A stretch of DNA of 64,000 bases from BPGX01 sp037447455 (lineage in GTDB: Bacteria > Bacteroidota > Bacteroidia > B-17B0 > Aurantibacillaceae): positions 62,001 through 126,000 of the forward strand of contig JBBIGQ010000003.1 of the NCBI GenBank assembly GCA_037447455.1, read 5' to 3'. The position numbers and the translations under genes are program-made. Below are positions 43,701 to 51,209 of the stretch, in pieces. The notes under the pieces are model-generated. The model did not search any database. It saw nothing but the letters and a program-made list of their open reading frames with translations, and was not told where the DNA came from. The stretch's first letter is position 1, and each line of letters starts with the position of its first letter.

Positions 43701-43839
43701 CATTGGAATAATCTTTATTGTCAAACAACTCCACTGCTTTTTGAAAATTCAGATTATCATTGGTATAATAAATTGTTTTTTGTGCAATGGTATAAGAGAA
43801 AAAAAGAAATATACTTATAGATTTCCAAAAGAAATGCAT
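40744..43839 (-). CDS. Giant TPR protein, exported
   Basis: This protein of about 1,031 residues has a signal peptide (MHFFWKSISIFLFFSYTIAQ) followed by more than 20 TPR-like helix pairs along its full length (for example AVELFDNKDYSNAYQLFEKYIQQG, KALCAYYLENKDAEQQLKSFVEKYPEN, AMVSIGLIYYGQKEDDKAFQYFDKVVKANPKSEEAQEVL), ending in a short charged helix. Such solenoids are periplasmic scaffolds, often attached to outer-membrane complexes. The start is ATG 43839, at the signal peptide. It is immediately followed by the barrel gene and divergent from the FtsE-like gene. Confidence 0.82.
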   Translation of the reverse strand: MHFFWKSISIFLFFSYTIAQKTIYYTNDNLNFQKAVELFDNKDYSNAYQLFEKYIQQGNKEQLLVTDAEYFKALCAYYLENKDAEQQLKSFVEKYPENTRINNALFYLADWYYKRKKYDDVLRSYEQVEIENLTKQQQAEYHFKKGYALMEKGNLNEASAEFYEIKDTDNPYYQHATYYYAHIAYQQKKYETGLENFLKLQKSTYYGVIVPYYISHIYFIQNKYEEVIKNVLQLVQDSLFYQKLPEIQRMLGESYFNLKQYEHCVEALKKANQLSGLDNQSNYILAYAYYQMKNYENASKYFEKSVGKNDSIAQSAWYHLADCYLKLNQKDKAKNAFYGASRLSFIPSIAEDALFNFAKLSYELEYSPFSETIKAFSDYIQLYSKSPRKDDALKYLINAYATTKNYEMALKSIEELSIKTPQIEQIQHRLLYNLAVKYFNDKNYPLAELYFNKAIKVVNESVFTTLSHYWLGEIYFQNKDYSNAINMWKKFQLLPFAPSLKEYEISNYNIAYAYLKRQQEKDVSEAAVFFGKFANSNSTDYLKKADASVRAGDCFFLQQNYPMAIEYYNKAIQLDKLDIDYAMYQKSLCLGLIKKLDEKIAMLKQLIQYYPKSEYKPLAILEIADTYNNDLKNNAMAIQYYQQYLTEFPNHSSSTRAMVSIGLIYYGQKEDDKAFQYFDKVVKANPKSEEAQEVLSIVKKIFENKGQIAEMERYFESIGNPLSISQVESSLYESAKDYYYNQKNCEKAKSLFEEYLQKFPDGKYNFEAHYCIAECLYNTNDSMNMAQAIEHYQTIIQHPNRFMFTEDALSKTAFYLYKTKRYEEALPLLLRYAEMTEEPSNIFQSKWLALKSAVQINNFEKVLELSNYIINNSGKANDNQIKEAKFYRAIALYEQQQYNEALKDFLGLPKWLKNSNGAKSYVYIAKIYLGQGNYKQCENTINGLLSYQYTNDNLNAEGMLVLADAYIQQKDYANAKIILETILTAKVKQEYIQQAQTRLEEVNRYLNQNENKQQDKDLFDRMFEEYQQSKQ

Positions 43840-43964
43840 CCTAAAAAATTTCGGTAAAATTATTGATAGATGCATTGTCTTTTCAAGCTATAAATGAAAA
43901 TTTATCCACCCGCTTATGTTAGTAAAATTTTATATTCTAACTCTGCTATCCCATATAATCCCAC

Positions 43965-43972
43965 TAACTTTG
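43965..43972 (+). promoter_or_regulatory. Bacteroidota -7 promoter element for the FtsE-like gene
   Basis: The element reads TAACTTTG (TAnnTTTG), 18 bp upstream of the ATG at 43991. It rules out the long N-terminal extension starting at 43916. Confidence 0.6.
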
Positions 43973-43990
43973 TCCATCCAAAATCGGACA

Positions 43991-44656
43991 ATGAGCACTG
44001 TTTTAAAATACGAAAATGTAGATATTTATTATGACCAACACTTAATCTTACAGGATGTAAATCTAAATATCCAAAAAGGAGATTTTGTGTATTTATTGGG
44101 TAAAAGCGGCAGTGGAAAATCCAGTTTGATAAAAAGTATTTATGCCGATATACCCATTCAAAAAGGCAATGCAATTGTATGTAACTACCAGATTGAAAAA
44201 ATTCGTAAAAAAGAAATTCCTTATTTGAGAAGAAAAATCGGCATTGTGTTTCAGGATTTTCAACTACTCCCGGACCGGGATTTGTATGATAATCTTTTGT
44301 TTGTAATGAAAGCCACTGGCTGGGAACAACATCAAAAAATGGATAAACGGATTCAGGAAGTGTTGGAAAGTGTGGGACTAAAAGATAAATATAACAAAAT
44401 GCCTTACGAATTATCAGGCGGAGAACAACAGAGAGTATGCATTGCCCGTGCTTTGGTAAATCATCCAGAATTAATAATTGCCGATGAGCCCACAGGAAAT
44501 TTAGATCCACAAACATCTCTTGAAATTGTACAATTACTCAAAAACCTCTCTGAAAAAGGCACCGCTGTGCTTTTAGCCACACACGACATTTTAGTATATC
44601 AAAAAATAAAAGGAATTACATTAATTTGCGAAAATCAGAAGATCACGCAATTATGA
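43991..44656 (+). CDS. ftsE: FtsE-like ABC transporter ATPase
   Basis: This 221-residue ATPase has Walker A GKSGSGKSS, Q-loop FQDFQLLPDRDLYDNLLF, signature LSGGEQQR, Walker B LIIADEPTGNLDP and switch His in LLATHD. The QDFQLL and DNL context matches FtsE, which with FtsX controls peptidoglycan hydrolases during division. No FtsX gene is adjacent. The start is ATG 43991, justified by the promoter at 43965. Its TGA overlaps the ATG of the cupin gene. Confidence 0.88.
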   Translation: MSTVLKYENVDIYYDQHLILQDVNLNIQKGDFVYLLGKSGSGKSSLIKSIYADIPIQKGNAIVCNYQIEKIRKKEIPYLRRKIGIVFQDFQLLPDRDLYDNLLFVMKATGWEQHQKMDKRIQEVLESVGLKDKYNKMPYELSGGEQQRVCIARALVNHPELIIADEPTGNLDPQTSLEIVQLLKNLSEKGTAVLLATHDILVYQKIKGITLICENQKITQL

Positions 44657-45063
44657 ACAAATATCCTCCGCCATATTGGATAGAATTTTCAAAAATTGGA
44701 AATAGTGCTGTTGGTTATATTTCTGTAGCAGAAAATTTAATCAGTATCCCTTTTGAAATTAAAAGAGTTTTTTGGACATACTTCACTCCTGAAGAACTTA
44801 CTCGTGGGCATCACGCACACTACAAAACCCAGCAAGTAATAATCGCTGTAACAGGAAAAGTAATTCTTCATACAGAGCTTCCAGATGGAACAAAAAACGT
44901 CTATACGCTTGATAAACCACATCTTGGAATTTATCTCCCGCCTTATTGCTGGCATTATATGGAATATTCTCACACCGCCGTACAATTGGTATTGGCCAGC
45001 AATCTTTATGATGAAAACGATTATATCAGAGATTACACGAAATATAAAGAAGTATACGTATGA
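44653..45063 (+). CDS. FdtA/QdtA-like sugar 3,4-ketoisomerase (cupin)
   Basis: This 136-residue cupin has the FdtA/WxcM-like signature: RVFWTYFTPEELTRGHHAHYKTQQVIIAVTGKVILHTELPDG, then LGIYLPPYCWHYMEY and LVLASNLYDENDYIRDY. The HAH pair carries the catalytic histidine of dTDP-4-keto-6-deoxyhexose 3,4-isomerases. The other dTDP-sugar genes are absent from the window, so the substrate is uncertain. It overlaps the gene on each side by 4 bp (ATGA), implying coupled translation with the FtsE-like ATPase and the methyltransferase. Confidence 0.85.
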   Translation: MNKYPPPYWIEFSKIGNSAVGYISVAENLISIPFEIKRVFWTYFTPEELTRGHHAHYKTQQVIIAVTGKVILHTELPDGTKNVYTLDKPHLGIYLPPYCWHYMEYSHTAVQLVLASNLYDENDYIRDYTKYKEVYV

Positions 45064-45794
45064 GTAAAAAAAATAAAGAACTGACATTTGAAGATTTTCA
45101 AAAATTAGCACAACAAAAAAATCTTAAACTACCTGAAAAAATTGGCTTTCCAAGTTCTTACAGAGAAGCTTATTACGATGATATATTACAGGATATTCTT
45201 TCAAAACTTCCTTTTGATACAGAAACAAAAAAAGTGGTATTAGATATTGGCTGCGGTTGTGATGTATTAACGCATAAACTCATTAATTTATGTAAACAAC
45301 AAAAACATACGTTACTTCTGAACGATTCACAAGAGATGTTGGACAATTTACCAAACGATAATTATCCAAAGTACATTGCCGGAAAATTTCCGCTGGAGCA
45401 TCCTACTTTAAAGCGATACAAAGGAAAAGTAGATTATATCTTATGTTATAGTGTTTTATTTTACGTATTTGCTAATGATAATATCTATCAGTTTATACAC
45501 GAAGCAGTGGATTTATTAAAATCCGGTGGAAAAATGTTGATTGGGGACATTCCAAACATCGATAAACGAAATCGCTTTTTGCAATCAGAAGAAGGAAAAA
45601 AATTCCTGAAAAACAAGAGACAATTAAAAGGCGCAACAGCACACGAAAATCTCAATCAAAAAATAGATGATACTGTTATTTTTTCTTTAATGATGCGATT
45701 GAGAAAATTTGGCTGTGAAACGTATTTACTCCCTCAAAACCCTAATCTCCCAATGGCTAATAGGCGTGAAGATATTTTAATTGTGAAAAGGTAA
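45060..45794 (+). CDS. SAM-dependent methyltransferase
   Basis: This 244-residue class I methyltransferase has the SAM-binding motif VVLDIGCGCDVLTHKLI, an acidic loop (LLLNDSQEMLDNLPN), and a post-motif YILCYSVLFYVF. Residues 1-45 form a helical N-terminal part. The acceptor is unknown; proximity to the FdtA-like cupin suggests sugar or polysaccharide methylation, which is an inference. It starts within the stop of the cupin gene (ATGA) and converges with the CHU_C-domain gene, 20 bp away. Confidence 0.82.
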   Translation: MSKKNKELTFEDFQKLAQQKNLKLPEKIGFPSSYREAYYDDILQDILSKLPFDTETKKVVLDIGCGCDVLTHKLINLCKQQKHTLLLNDSQEMLDNLPNDNYPKYIAGKFPLEHPTLKRYKGKVDYILCYSVLFYVFANDNIYQFIHEAVDLLKSGGKMLIGDIPNIDKRNRFLQSEEGKKFLKNKRQLKGATAHENLNQKIDDTVIFSLMMRLRKFGCETYLLPQNPNLPMANRREDILIVKR

Positions 45795-45814
45795 CGTTCT
45801 ATTCTTCATTTCAT

Positions 45815-48256
45815 TCATCTCAATAAAGTTATATATCCTTTTTTCTGATGTTTTTTTGAGTAGCTTGTCCATTCCAGTACATAATAATAAGTGCCGGTTG
45901 GACATTCATTGAAATCAGGAAGCGTCAGTTTTTCCGAACAGTGCCCATCCCACTTAAAAAATTTATCCGCACTCTGATAAACCAATACACCCCACCGGTC
46001 AAAAATCTGTACATTAAAGTCCTCTATAAGTTCAGGACACTTCCAGTTTACTTTCCAATGCTCATTGACATTATCCTGATTTGGTGTAAAAATATTAGGA
46101 ATTTCAAGTTCCACACAAGAACCATCTATTGTTATCTTAACACACACTGTGTCTCTGCACGTATTTTGTTCTCCGACGATACAGAAAAATTGTTTTTCTC
46201 TTGGGAATGCATACAATGTATTATTATTCCAATAATAATTGGGCAACGAAAGTACAGAGTATGAATTTGCCCCGCTCACAGAAATAGCCAAAGTATCACC
46301 GCTACTAATAGTACCGGAAAGAGGAGAGACAAGAAGTGTGGGTGTAGGATTCACAGAAACAGTCCACACTGTCGTTTGAGTACAATTGCCGGCTGCCGCT
46401 ATAAGTGTGTAGTTGGTAGTGACAGAAGTTTGCAAGACGATGGAACTATCGGTACTGCCGGTGCTCCATGTATAAGATTGTGCGCCGCTTGCCGAAAGAG
46501 TGGTAGATTGAGTGCTGCAAAGAAGAGTATTTCCGGAGACAGAAAGTGGAAAAGAAAGTTGAGCCGGGATAGTAATAATATTTTTATGCCAGCAGCCGGT
46601 AGAATCAGAAATAATGACGGTATATTGGCCGGCGGATAGATTGGACGCTGTATTGGTAGAACTGACGGGTGGAGACCATTGATAGGTGTAATTATCGTTT
46701 TGTAAAGGAGTAAGCGTAGCAGAACCATTAGAGAAACAATTCACGGGTGTTATTTGTGTTTGAACAGGGATATCTGGACAAAAGCAAAGGGAGGAATCTT
46801 TGGCGCCCTCTACAATAGTAGGTGTCCAGCTCAGAACAATACCTTGATTGACAGAAGTGATGCTACCGGTGGCAATTGGAATATACGAAATAGTGAGGGC
46901 ATCTTCTTCAATACTGCCGGTATCAGGGTAGCAGGTTTCAAAATCAGTCGCCATTTTGCTGAGGTACAAATAATTTTTTGTAAAGTTAAGTGTATCTAAA
47001 ATAGCGGTGGAACCTAAAATAAAATTCTGTTCAGAAGCCATACTTATATAATTGATATTTGAACCTGCACCAGGGGTTCCGGAAATACATGTTTCCTTAA
47101 ATGGTTTAGGGGAATATATAGAAGATAATAAATTAAGAGTAGTATCAAAAGAAACAAAAGTTCTGATGGCATAAGGTGCGGGTGAATACCATGTCCACCA
47201 TTGATTGTATATTTTGTTATTGTATAAAAAAATCTTAGTATCTAAATCCGCTGTACCAAGTAATAGGAATGGATATGATTTTATAGTTGAACGCTCAATG
47301 TCTCCTGTGGTCGGATTAATGACTGCAATATTTCCGTAATAGTGTGAAATACTTAATTTTAAAGATATATGATGGGATACACAATACAATCGATTATTAA
47401 AAAACTTGATAGATAGAAAAACGGAAGTATCCCGGTCAGGAGGAACTGAAAAATAATTTGCCCACACAATATTTAAATTAGTATCCAATTTAATTAAAAA
47501 AGGGGATGAGAGCCCATTCGGTGAGGTAGGTCCACCATAATGCCCAGCTAAGTAAATAAAATCATTTTCATCTTTTTCAATGGCTAGTATTTCATCAAAA
47601 TCCTTTGTACCATAAGTAATGGAGTGTACCAAATTGCCGGAGTTATCCAATTTCATAATATATATGTCCGTATTGGCACTATCCCATGGTAAGGTAGCAG
47701 GGTGTCCGAAGGACTGTGTTTCTCCAAAAGCCATATATCGCCCACTTTTTAATTCAAGAACACCAAGAGCAATCTCTCCTCTTTTTCCGCCAATGGATTT
47801 TAGCCACTGAAAATTCAAATTACTATCCAATTTCAAAAAATTACAATCCGAATCAAATGAGTCGCATCTTTGGGTATAAGAAAAAGAATAACTATGACCT
47901 GGAATTAGAAAACCTTTGTTCTTAGTTTGAATAGCCGGAAAAAACATTCGCTCACCATCTATTGGGCCGCCTATTCTCACTGCCTTCAATAAATTCCCGT
48001 TACTATCCAATTTAAATACATTCCATCCATCGTAAATATCGTTGCAATTCATCGTTTGTATTCTCCCCGTGTTGAAACCAAACACATAATAGTTTTTTTT
48101 ATATTCAATGGAATTTACAAATATGTGGCCATTTTCTTTTGCGACAAAAGAAGGCAAATTATTAAACCATATTAGCTTGTCAAATTTTGTTTGGGCAACA
48201 CTTATCAAACAGTGACATAGTAAAACAATCCTTAAACAATATATTTTTTTATTCAT
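45815..48256 (-). CDS. T9SS type B (CHU_C) secreted protein
   Basis: This 813-residue protein has a signal peptide (MNKKIYCLRIVLLCHCLISVAQ). The N-terminal ~450 residues look like a beta-propeller built from repeated KLDSNGN/KLDTNLN units. A SprB-like repeat follows (NGSATLTPLQNDNYTYQWSPPVSSTNTASNLSAGQYTVIISD), then an Ig-like part. The C-terminal CHU_C sorting domain runs IPNIFTPNQDNVNEHW through FDRWGVLVYQS, WDGHCSE and GTYYYVLEW to KGYITLLR. It would be exported by the type IX system and anchored or shed at the surface. Unlike its neighbour, this gene has an intact frame. Confidence 0.88.
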   Translation of the reverse strand: MNKKIYCLRIVLLCHCLISVAQTKFDKLIWFNNLPSFVAKENGHIFVNSIEYKKNYYVFGFNTGRIQTMNCNDIYDGWNVFKLDSNGNLLKAVRIGGPIDGERMFFPAIQTKNKGFLIPGHSYSFSYTQRCDSFDSDCNFLKLDSNLNFQWLKSIGGKRGEIALGVLELKSGRYMAFGETQSFGHPATLPWDSANTDIYIMKLDNSGNLVHSITYGTKDFDEILAIEKDENDFIYLAGHYGGPTSPNGLSSPFLIKLDTNLNIVWANYFSVPPDRDTSVFLSIKFFNNRLYCVSHHISLKLSISHYYGNIAVINPTTGDIERSTIKSYPFLLLGTADLDTKIFLYNNKIYNQWWTWYSPAPYAIRTFVSFDTTLNLLSSIYSPKPFKETCISGTPGAGSNINYISMASEQNFILGSTAILDTLNFTKNYLYLSKMATDFETCYPDTGSIEEDALTISYIPIATGSITSVNQGIVLSWTPTIVEGAKDSSLCFCPDIPVQTQITPVNCFSNGSATLTPLQNDNYTYQWSPPVSSTNTASNLSAGQYTVIISDSTGCWHKNIITIPAQLSFPLSVSGNTLLCSTQSTTLSASGAQSYTWSTGSTDSSIVLQTSVTTNYTLIAAAGNCTQTTVWTVSVNPTPTLLVSPLSGTISSGDTLAISVSGANSYSVLSLPNYYWNNNTLYAFPREKQFFCIVGEQNTCRDTVCVKITIDGSCVELEIPNIFTPNQDNVNEHWKVNWKCPELIEDFNVQIFDRWGVLVYQSADKFFKWDGHCSEKLTLPDFNECPTGTYYYVLEWTSYSKKHQKKGYITLLR

Positions 48257-48281
48257 CTTTTCAAATCTTAAAAACTATCAA

Positions 48282-48315
48282 ACAGAATGCACAGGATATT
48301 ATCCGTGCATTCTGT
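48282..48315 (-). terminator. Hairpin terminator after the Por-tail gene
   Basis: An 11-bp perfect stem (ACAGAATGCAC at 48282-48292 with GTGCATTCTGT at 48305-48315) can extend inward by GGAT/ATCC after a one-base bulge. On the minus strand a GATAGTTTTTAAG tract follows. It lies 28 bp past the stop at 48343 and ends the secreted-protein transcript. Confidence 0.65.
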
Positions 48316-48342
48316 CCATTCATCCTTCTGTTTTAATATGGC

Positions 48343-49116
48343 TTATTTGTTTTGTAAAATGATTTTCTGAGTGTATGTCGTTCCATTACGTTCCATGATG
48401 TGCACAATATATGCTCCGGCAGAAAAAGGCAGATGAACCGTGTAGGGGAAAGTAATGTTTTCTGCTTCTCTTTCGTAAAGGATTTTACCACTGAGAGCCA
48501 CAATTTTAATTCTGTTCACGTCTGAACATTCTTCACACCAGAGTTGAACCGTGCTTTCTTTGGCAGGATTGGGGACTACTTTAAGATTGGAATTGGCGTC
48601 GCTTACCGGGTGATAAATATCGGATTGCATTTTTCTCTGACCACTGGAAGTACTGCAATTGTCTGTCCAGAGATGAATTTGTTCATAGAGCATATCATAA
48701 AAAGCACGGGCAAAACTTACCGCGTAACCATGGATTTGTTCACAAGAAGTGGCTATATTATATAACTGGATGCTATCGGCTGATGTTAATTGTTTGTTGT
48801 TCAAGGCATAATTCAAACGAATGGTATAATAATCTTTTAATGTACTTTCTCTGGTATTCTGTGGATTCCAACTCATGAGTTTACTTTGTGCTCCGGAAAG
48901 ATTACCACCAAACAAATCGTTTTCAATATCCATAATATTCTGATGAACACTGCTTTGATTGACTAAATAATAATTGTTCAATACAGAAGAAGTGTTTCTC
49001 AAAGCCGTATCGCTGCTAAGTAAACGGTAAAGAAAATTATGCTGTTGCCATTTATCTAAAGCCGGTAAAGGGATTTGATTCTGTGCAATTTTTTCTAAGG
49101 TTTGTATCAGGGCCAC
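48343..49116 (-). CDS. C-terminal fragment of the beta-helix protein, with Por sorting tail
   Basis: This 257-residue frame starts at a GTG with no promoter. It is in the same frame as the preceding fragment, separated by a TAA at 49129-49131 and five codons. The sequence is a helical region (KWQQHNFLYRLLSSDTALRNTSSVLNNYYLVN) followed by a type A type IX sorting domain (LKVVPNPAKESTVQLWCEECSDVNRIKIVALSGKILYERE, ending AGAYIVHIMERNGTTYTQKIILQNK). In related proteins the helical region follows a beta-helix directly, so this is most likely the tail of a broken gene and not a separate one. Confidence 0.7.
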   Translation of the reverse strand: MALIQTLEKIAQNQIPLPALDKWQQHNFLYRLLSSDTALRNTSSVLNNYYLVNQSSVHQNIMDIENDLFGGNLSGAQSKLMSWNPQNTRESTLKDYYTIRLNYALNNKQLTSADSIQLYNIATSCEQIHGYAVSFARAFYDMLYEQIHLWTDNCSTSSGQRKMQSDIYHPVSDANSNLKVVPNPAKESTVQLWCEECSDVNRIKIVALSGKILYEREAENITFPYTVHLPFSAGAYIVHIMERNGTTYTQKIILQNK

Positions 49117-49128
49117 CAGTGGTGTAAA

Positions 49129-51177
49129 TTAAAGAACCATTGGCATTAGAATAGGGGGGGGGCCAGCCCCACATCCATTGGGATTAAAAACAGGCGGATT
49201 AGACCGAACATACAAAGGGGATAAAACCGGGTTGGCATTAAAGGTGAGTGTTTTAAATTGTGTAAGGCAGTTGGTTGCTCCCCACTGGTTATCAGAAGGG
49301 CTACCTGGTCCCCCTTGCGGTCCAATAACAGAGTTGTTTTTCAACGAATAGCCGTAAATATAATTAAACATGGAATTTCCTATAAACCGGGAAATGCCGC
49401 TGCCCCCATCAAAAGCAATGCTATTATACACTTTATCCACCTTATTACATCTCACCTGTTCATTCCTGGAATTGTCTATTCGTATGCCGTACATATTCGG
49501 GTTAGTAAATCCTGGCCCTCTGATATCATTTTCTGTACAGAAATTGGATAAAAATGTGATCCCTGTTAATTGCTTTTTGACGATTCCATATTGTAAGGGG
49601 TTGCCACTTTCTGTTCTTAAAGTAATACAGTTTCTATACACATAAACCCTTTTTTTAAAGTAGTTAGCCACCTCAATACCTCTGTATACATCTTTCAAAG
49701 TATTTCCTTTCACTGAAAGAATGTAGGGTGTTGAGTATGAAGTACCAGAAGCAGAGGTGTTTTCTACATGAATGGCATTACTTACAAATTGGGTAGTAAG
49801 GGGCTGAGAAAAATAATTGGCCTGTACGATGTTGCTATCCACTTTTAAATGGCCGGAGTATTGGGAATTGGAGACAGATCCGGAGGTTACAGAGGGGATA
49901 TTAATATCACCATAATCCGTCCATACTATTATTCCATTTTCAATATTAAACAAAGTATTGGATACAATATAATGTTTGTAAAATTGAAATGTTTGGTCTA
50001 ATATACCATATTCACCTTTATGCCTACTGCCGGAGGTCGTTTGAGTACTCCGAATATCACAATTATTGATTTCCACTTCTAAGTAGTTTTTGACATAGAT
50101 GGCTCTGCTCAGGTCAAAAAACATGTTGTTGCCGGCTGACCAATAACTTGAACCACAATTAAAAAGACAGGGAGATTTTACAGTGAGTTTTAAGTTTTTT
50201 CCTATTTGAGTTGCAGTTGCTTCAGCATAGATACCTTGACCATAATTTCCTGTGCTCGTATTCAAGGCACCATTCTGAAAAACGTTATTAAAACATGTAA
50301 GATTTGCATCGAGAGCATAAATACCAGCAATCGACATGTTGTCAAAAACATTTAGGAATGGAATAGGATTCGTTAGTCCTGTGGAGCCCATAAATCCAAT
50401 TTGTATTTCATTGTACGATAAAGGCAAAGAAGTGCCGGATGTAGTGCCCACATCATTCAGATAAATACCAATTTTGGCATTCTGTCCAAGTTTGGTAGTA
50501 GTTACAGGATAAGTGGTATTATTGATATAAGGACTGGTTAAAGCAGAACCGGGATAAGAACTGCTGCCTCTTACAGCATTATAATAAGCCGCTGGCACCA
50601 CAAAAGGTGGATTTTGACTATAAGGTATCTTCCGACAGGTAAAAATTGTGGATGCAATATAGATTGGTGCTGGCGATATCGTCGGGTAATAATTTCGTAT
50701 AGAAATGGCTGTGTCATTCTTATTGAAAACTGTATTCTGGATTCGGAGCCAAGGTGACCACCACACTATCGGTACATTTGAACCGTAAGGAACGCTTACT
50801 GCACAACGTGCATCTTCAATTAAACTATTATTTTGTATAAAAAGCCAGCCGTTTGAAGCAGAGTTGGTAGCCGGGTCATATATTTTGATACCCTCCCACA
50901 TACCATTACCACATACGTATAAATGACAATTATCAATGGTGAGCATACCGCCGTTTCCAATTATAATTTTCGCACCCGGTCCCATCTTAAATTCGGACGC
51001 TGAAAAGGTAATGACACTATTGATAATCACTTGAGTATTGATACAATACTTTTGATTGGGCGGAGGACTTGAAGTTAAAACCCCGCTCAGCACATTGCAA
51101 AATGGACAGAGATTAATCGGTGGGCAAGAAGGACATCCGAAAATACTTAAATTATAAGTTATCCCCTGATTATACAC
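49129..51177 (-). CDS. Parallel beta-helix domain fragment of a T9SS surface protein
   Basis: This 682-residue frame is rich in Asn/Ser/Thr/Tyr with repeated short strands typical of right-handed parallel beta-helices (SASEFKMGPGAKIIIGNGGMLTIDNCHLYVCGNGMWEGIKI at the N-terminus). The reported start is a GTG with no promoter; the frame is protein-like further upstream (QNYWIDVIANYPCDTC), into the region covered by the 51210 frame. It therefore joins the preceding gene through a one-base frameshift at the A6 run (51227-51232). It ends in a TAA just after a C9 tract (49154-49162). Confidence 0.7.
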   Translation of the reverse strand: MYNQGITYNLSIFGCPSCPPINLCPFCNVLSGVLTSSPPPNQKYCINTQVIINSVITFSASEFKMGPGAKIIIGNGGMLTIDNCHLYVCGNGMWEGIKIYDPATNSASNGWLFIQNNSLIEDARCAVSVPYGSNVPIVWWSPWLRIQNTVFNKNDTAISIRNYYPTISPAPIYIASTIFTCRKIPYSQNPPFVVPAAYYNAVRGSSSYPGSALTSPYINNTTYPVTTTKLGQNAKIGIYLNDVGTTSGTSLPLSYNEIQIGFMGSTGLTNPIPFLNVFDNMSIAGIYALDANLTCFNNVFQNGALNTSTGNYGQGIYAEATATQIGKNLKLTVKSPCLFNCGSSYWSAGNNMFFDLSRAIYVKNYLEVEINNCDIRSTQTTSGSRHKGEYGILDQTFQFYKHYIVSNTLFNIENGIIVWTDYGDINIPSVTSGSVSNSQYSGHLKVDSNIVQANYFSQPLTTQFVSNAIHVENTSASGTSYSTPYILSVKGNTLKDVYRGIEVANYFKKRVYVYRNCITLRTESGNPLQYGIVKKQLTGITFLSNFCTENDIRGPGFTNPNMYGIRIDNSRNEQVRCNKVDKVYNSIAFDGGSGISRFIGNSMFNYIYGYSLKNNSVIGPQGGPGSPSDNQWGATNCLTQFKTLTFNANPVLSPLYVRSNPPVFNPNGCGAGPPPILMPMVL

Positions 51178-51209
51178 ACAGGTGTCGCAGGGATAATTGG
51201 CTATGACAT

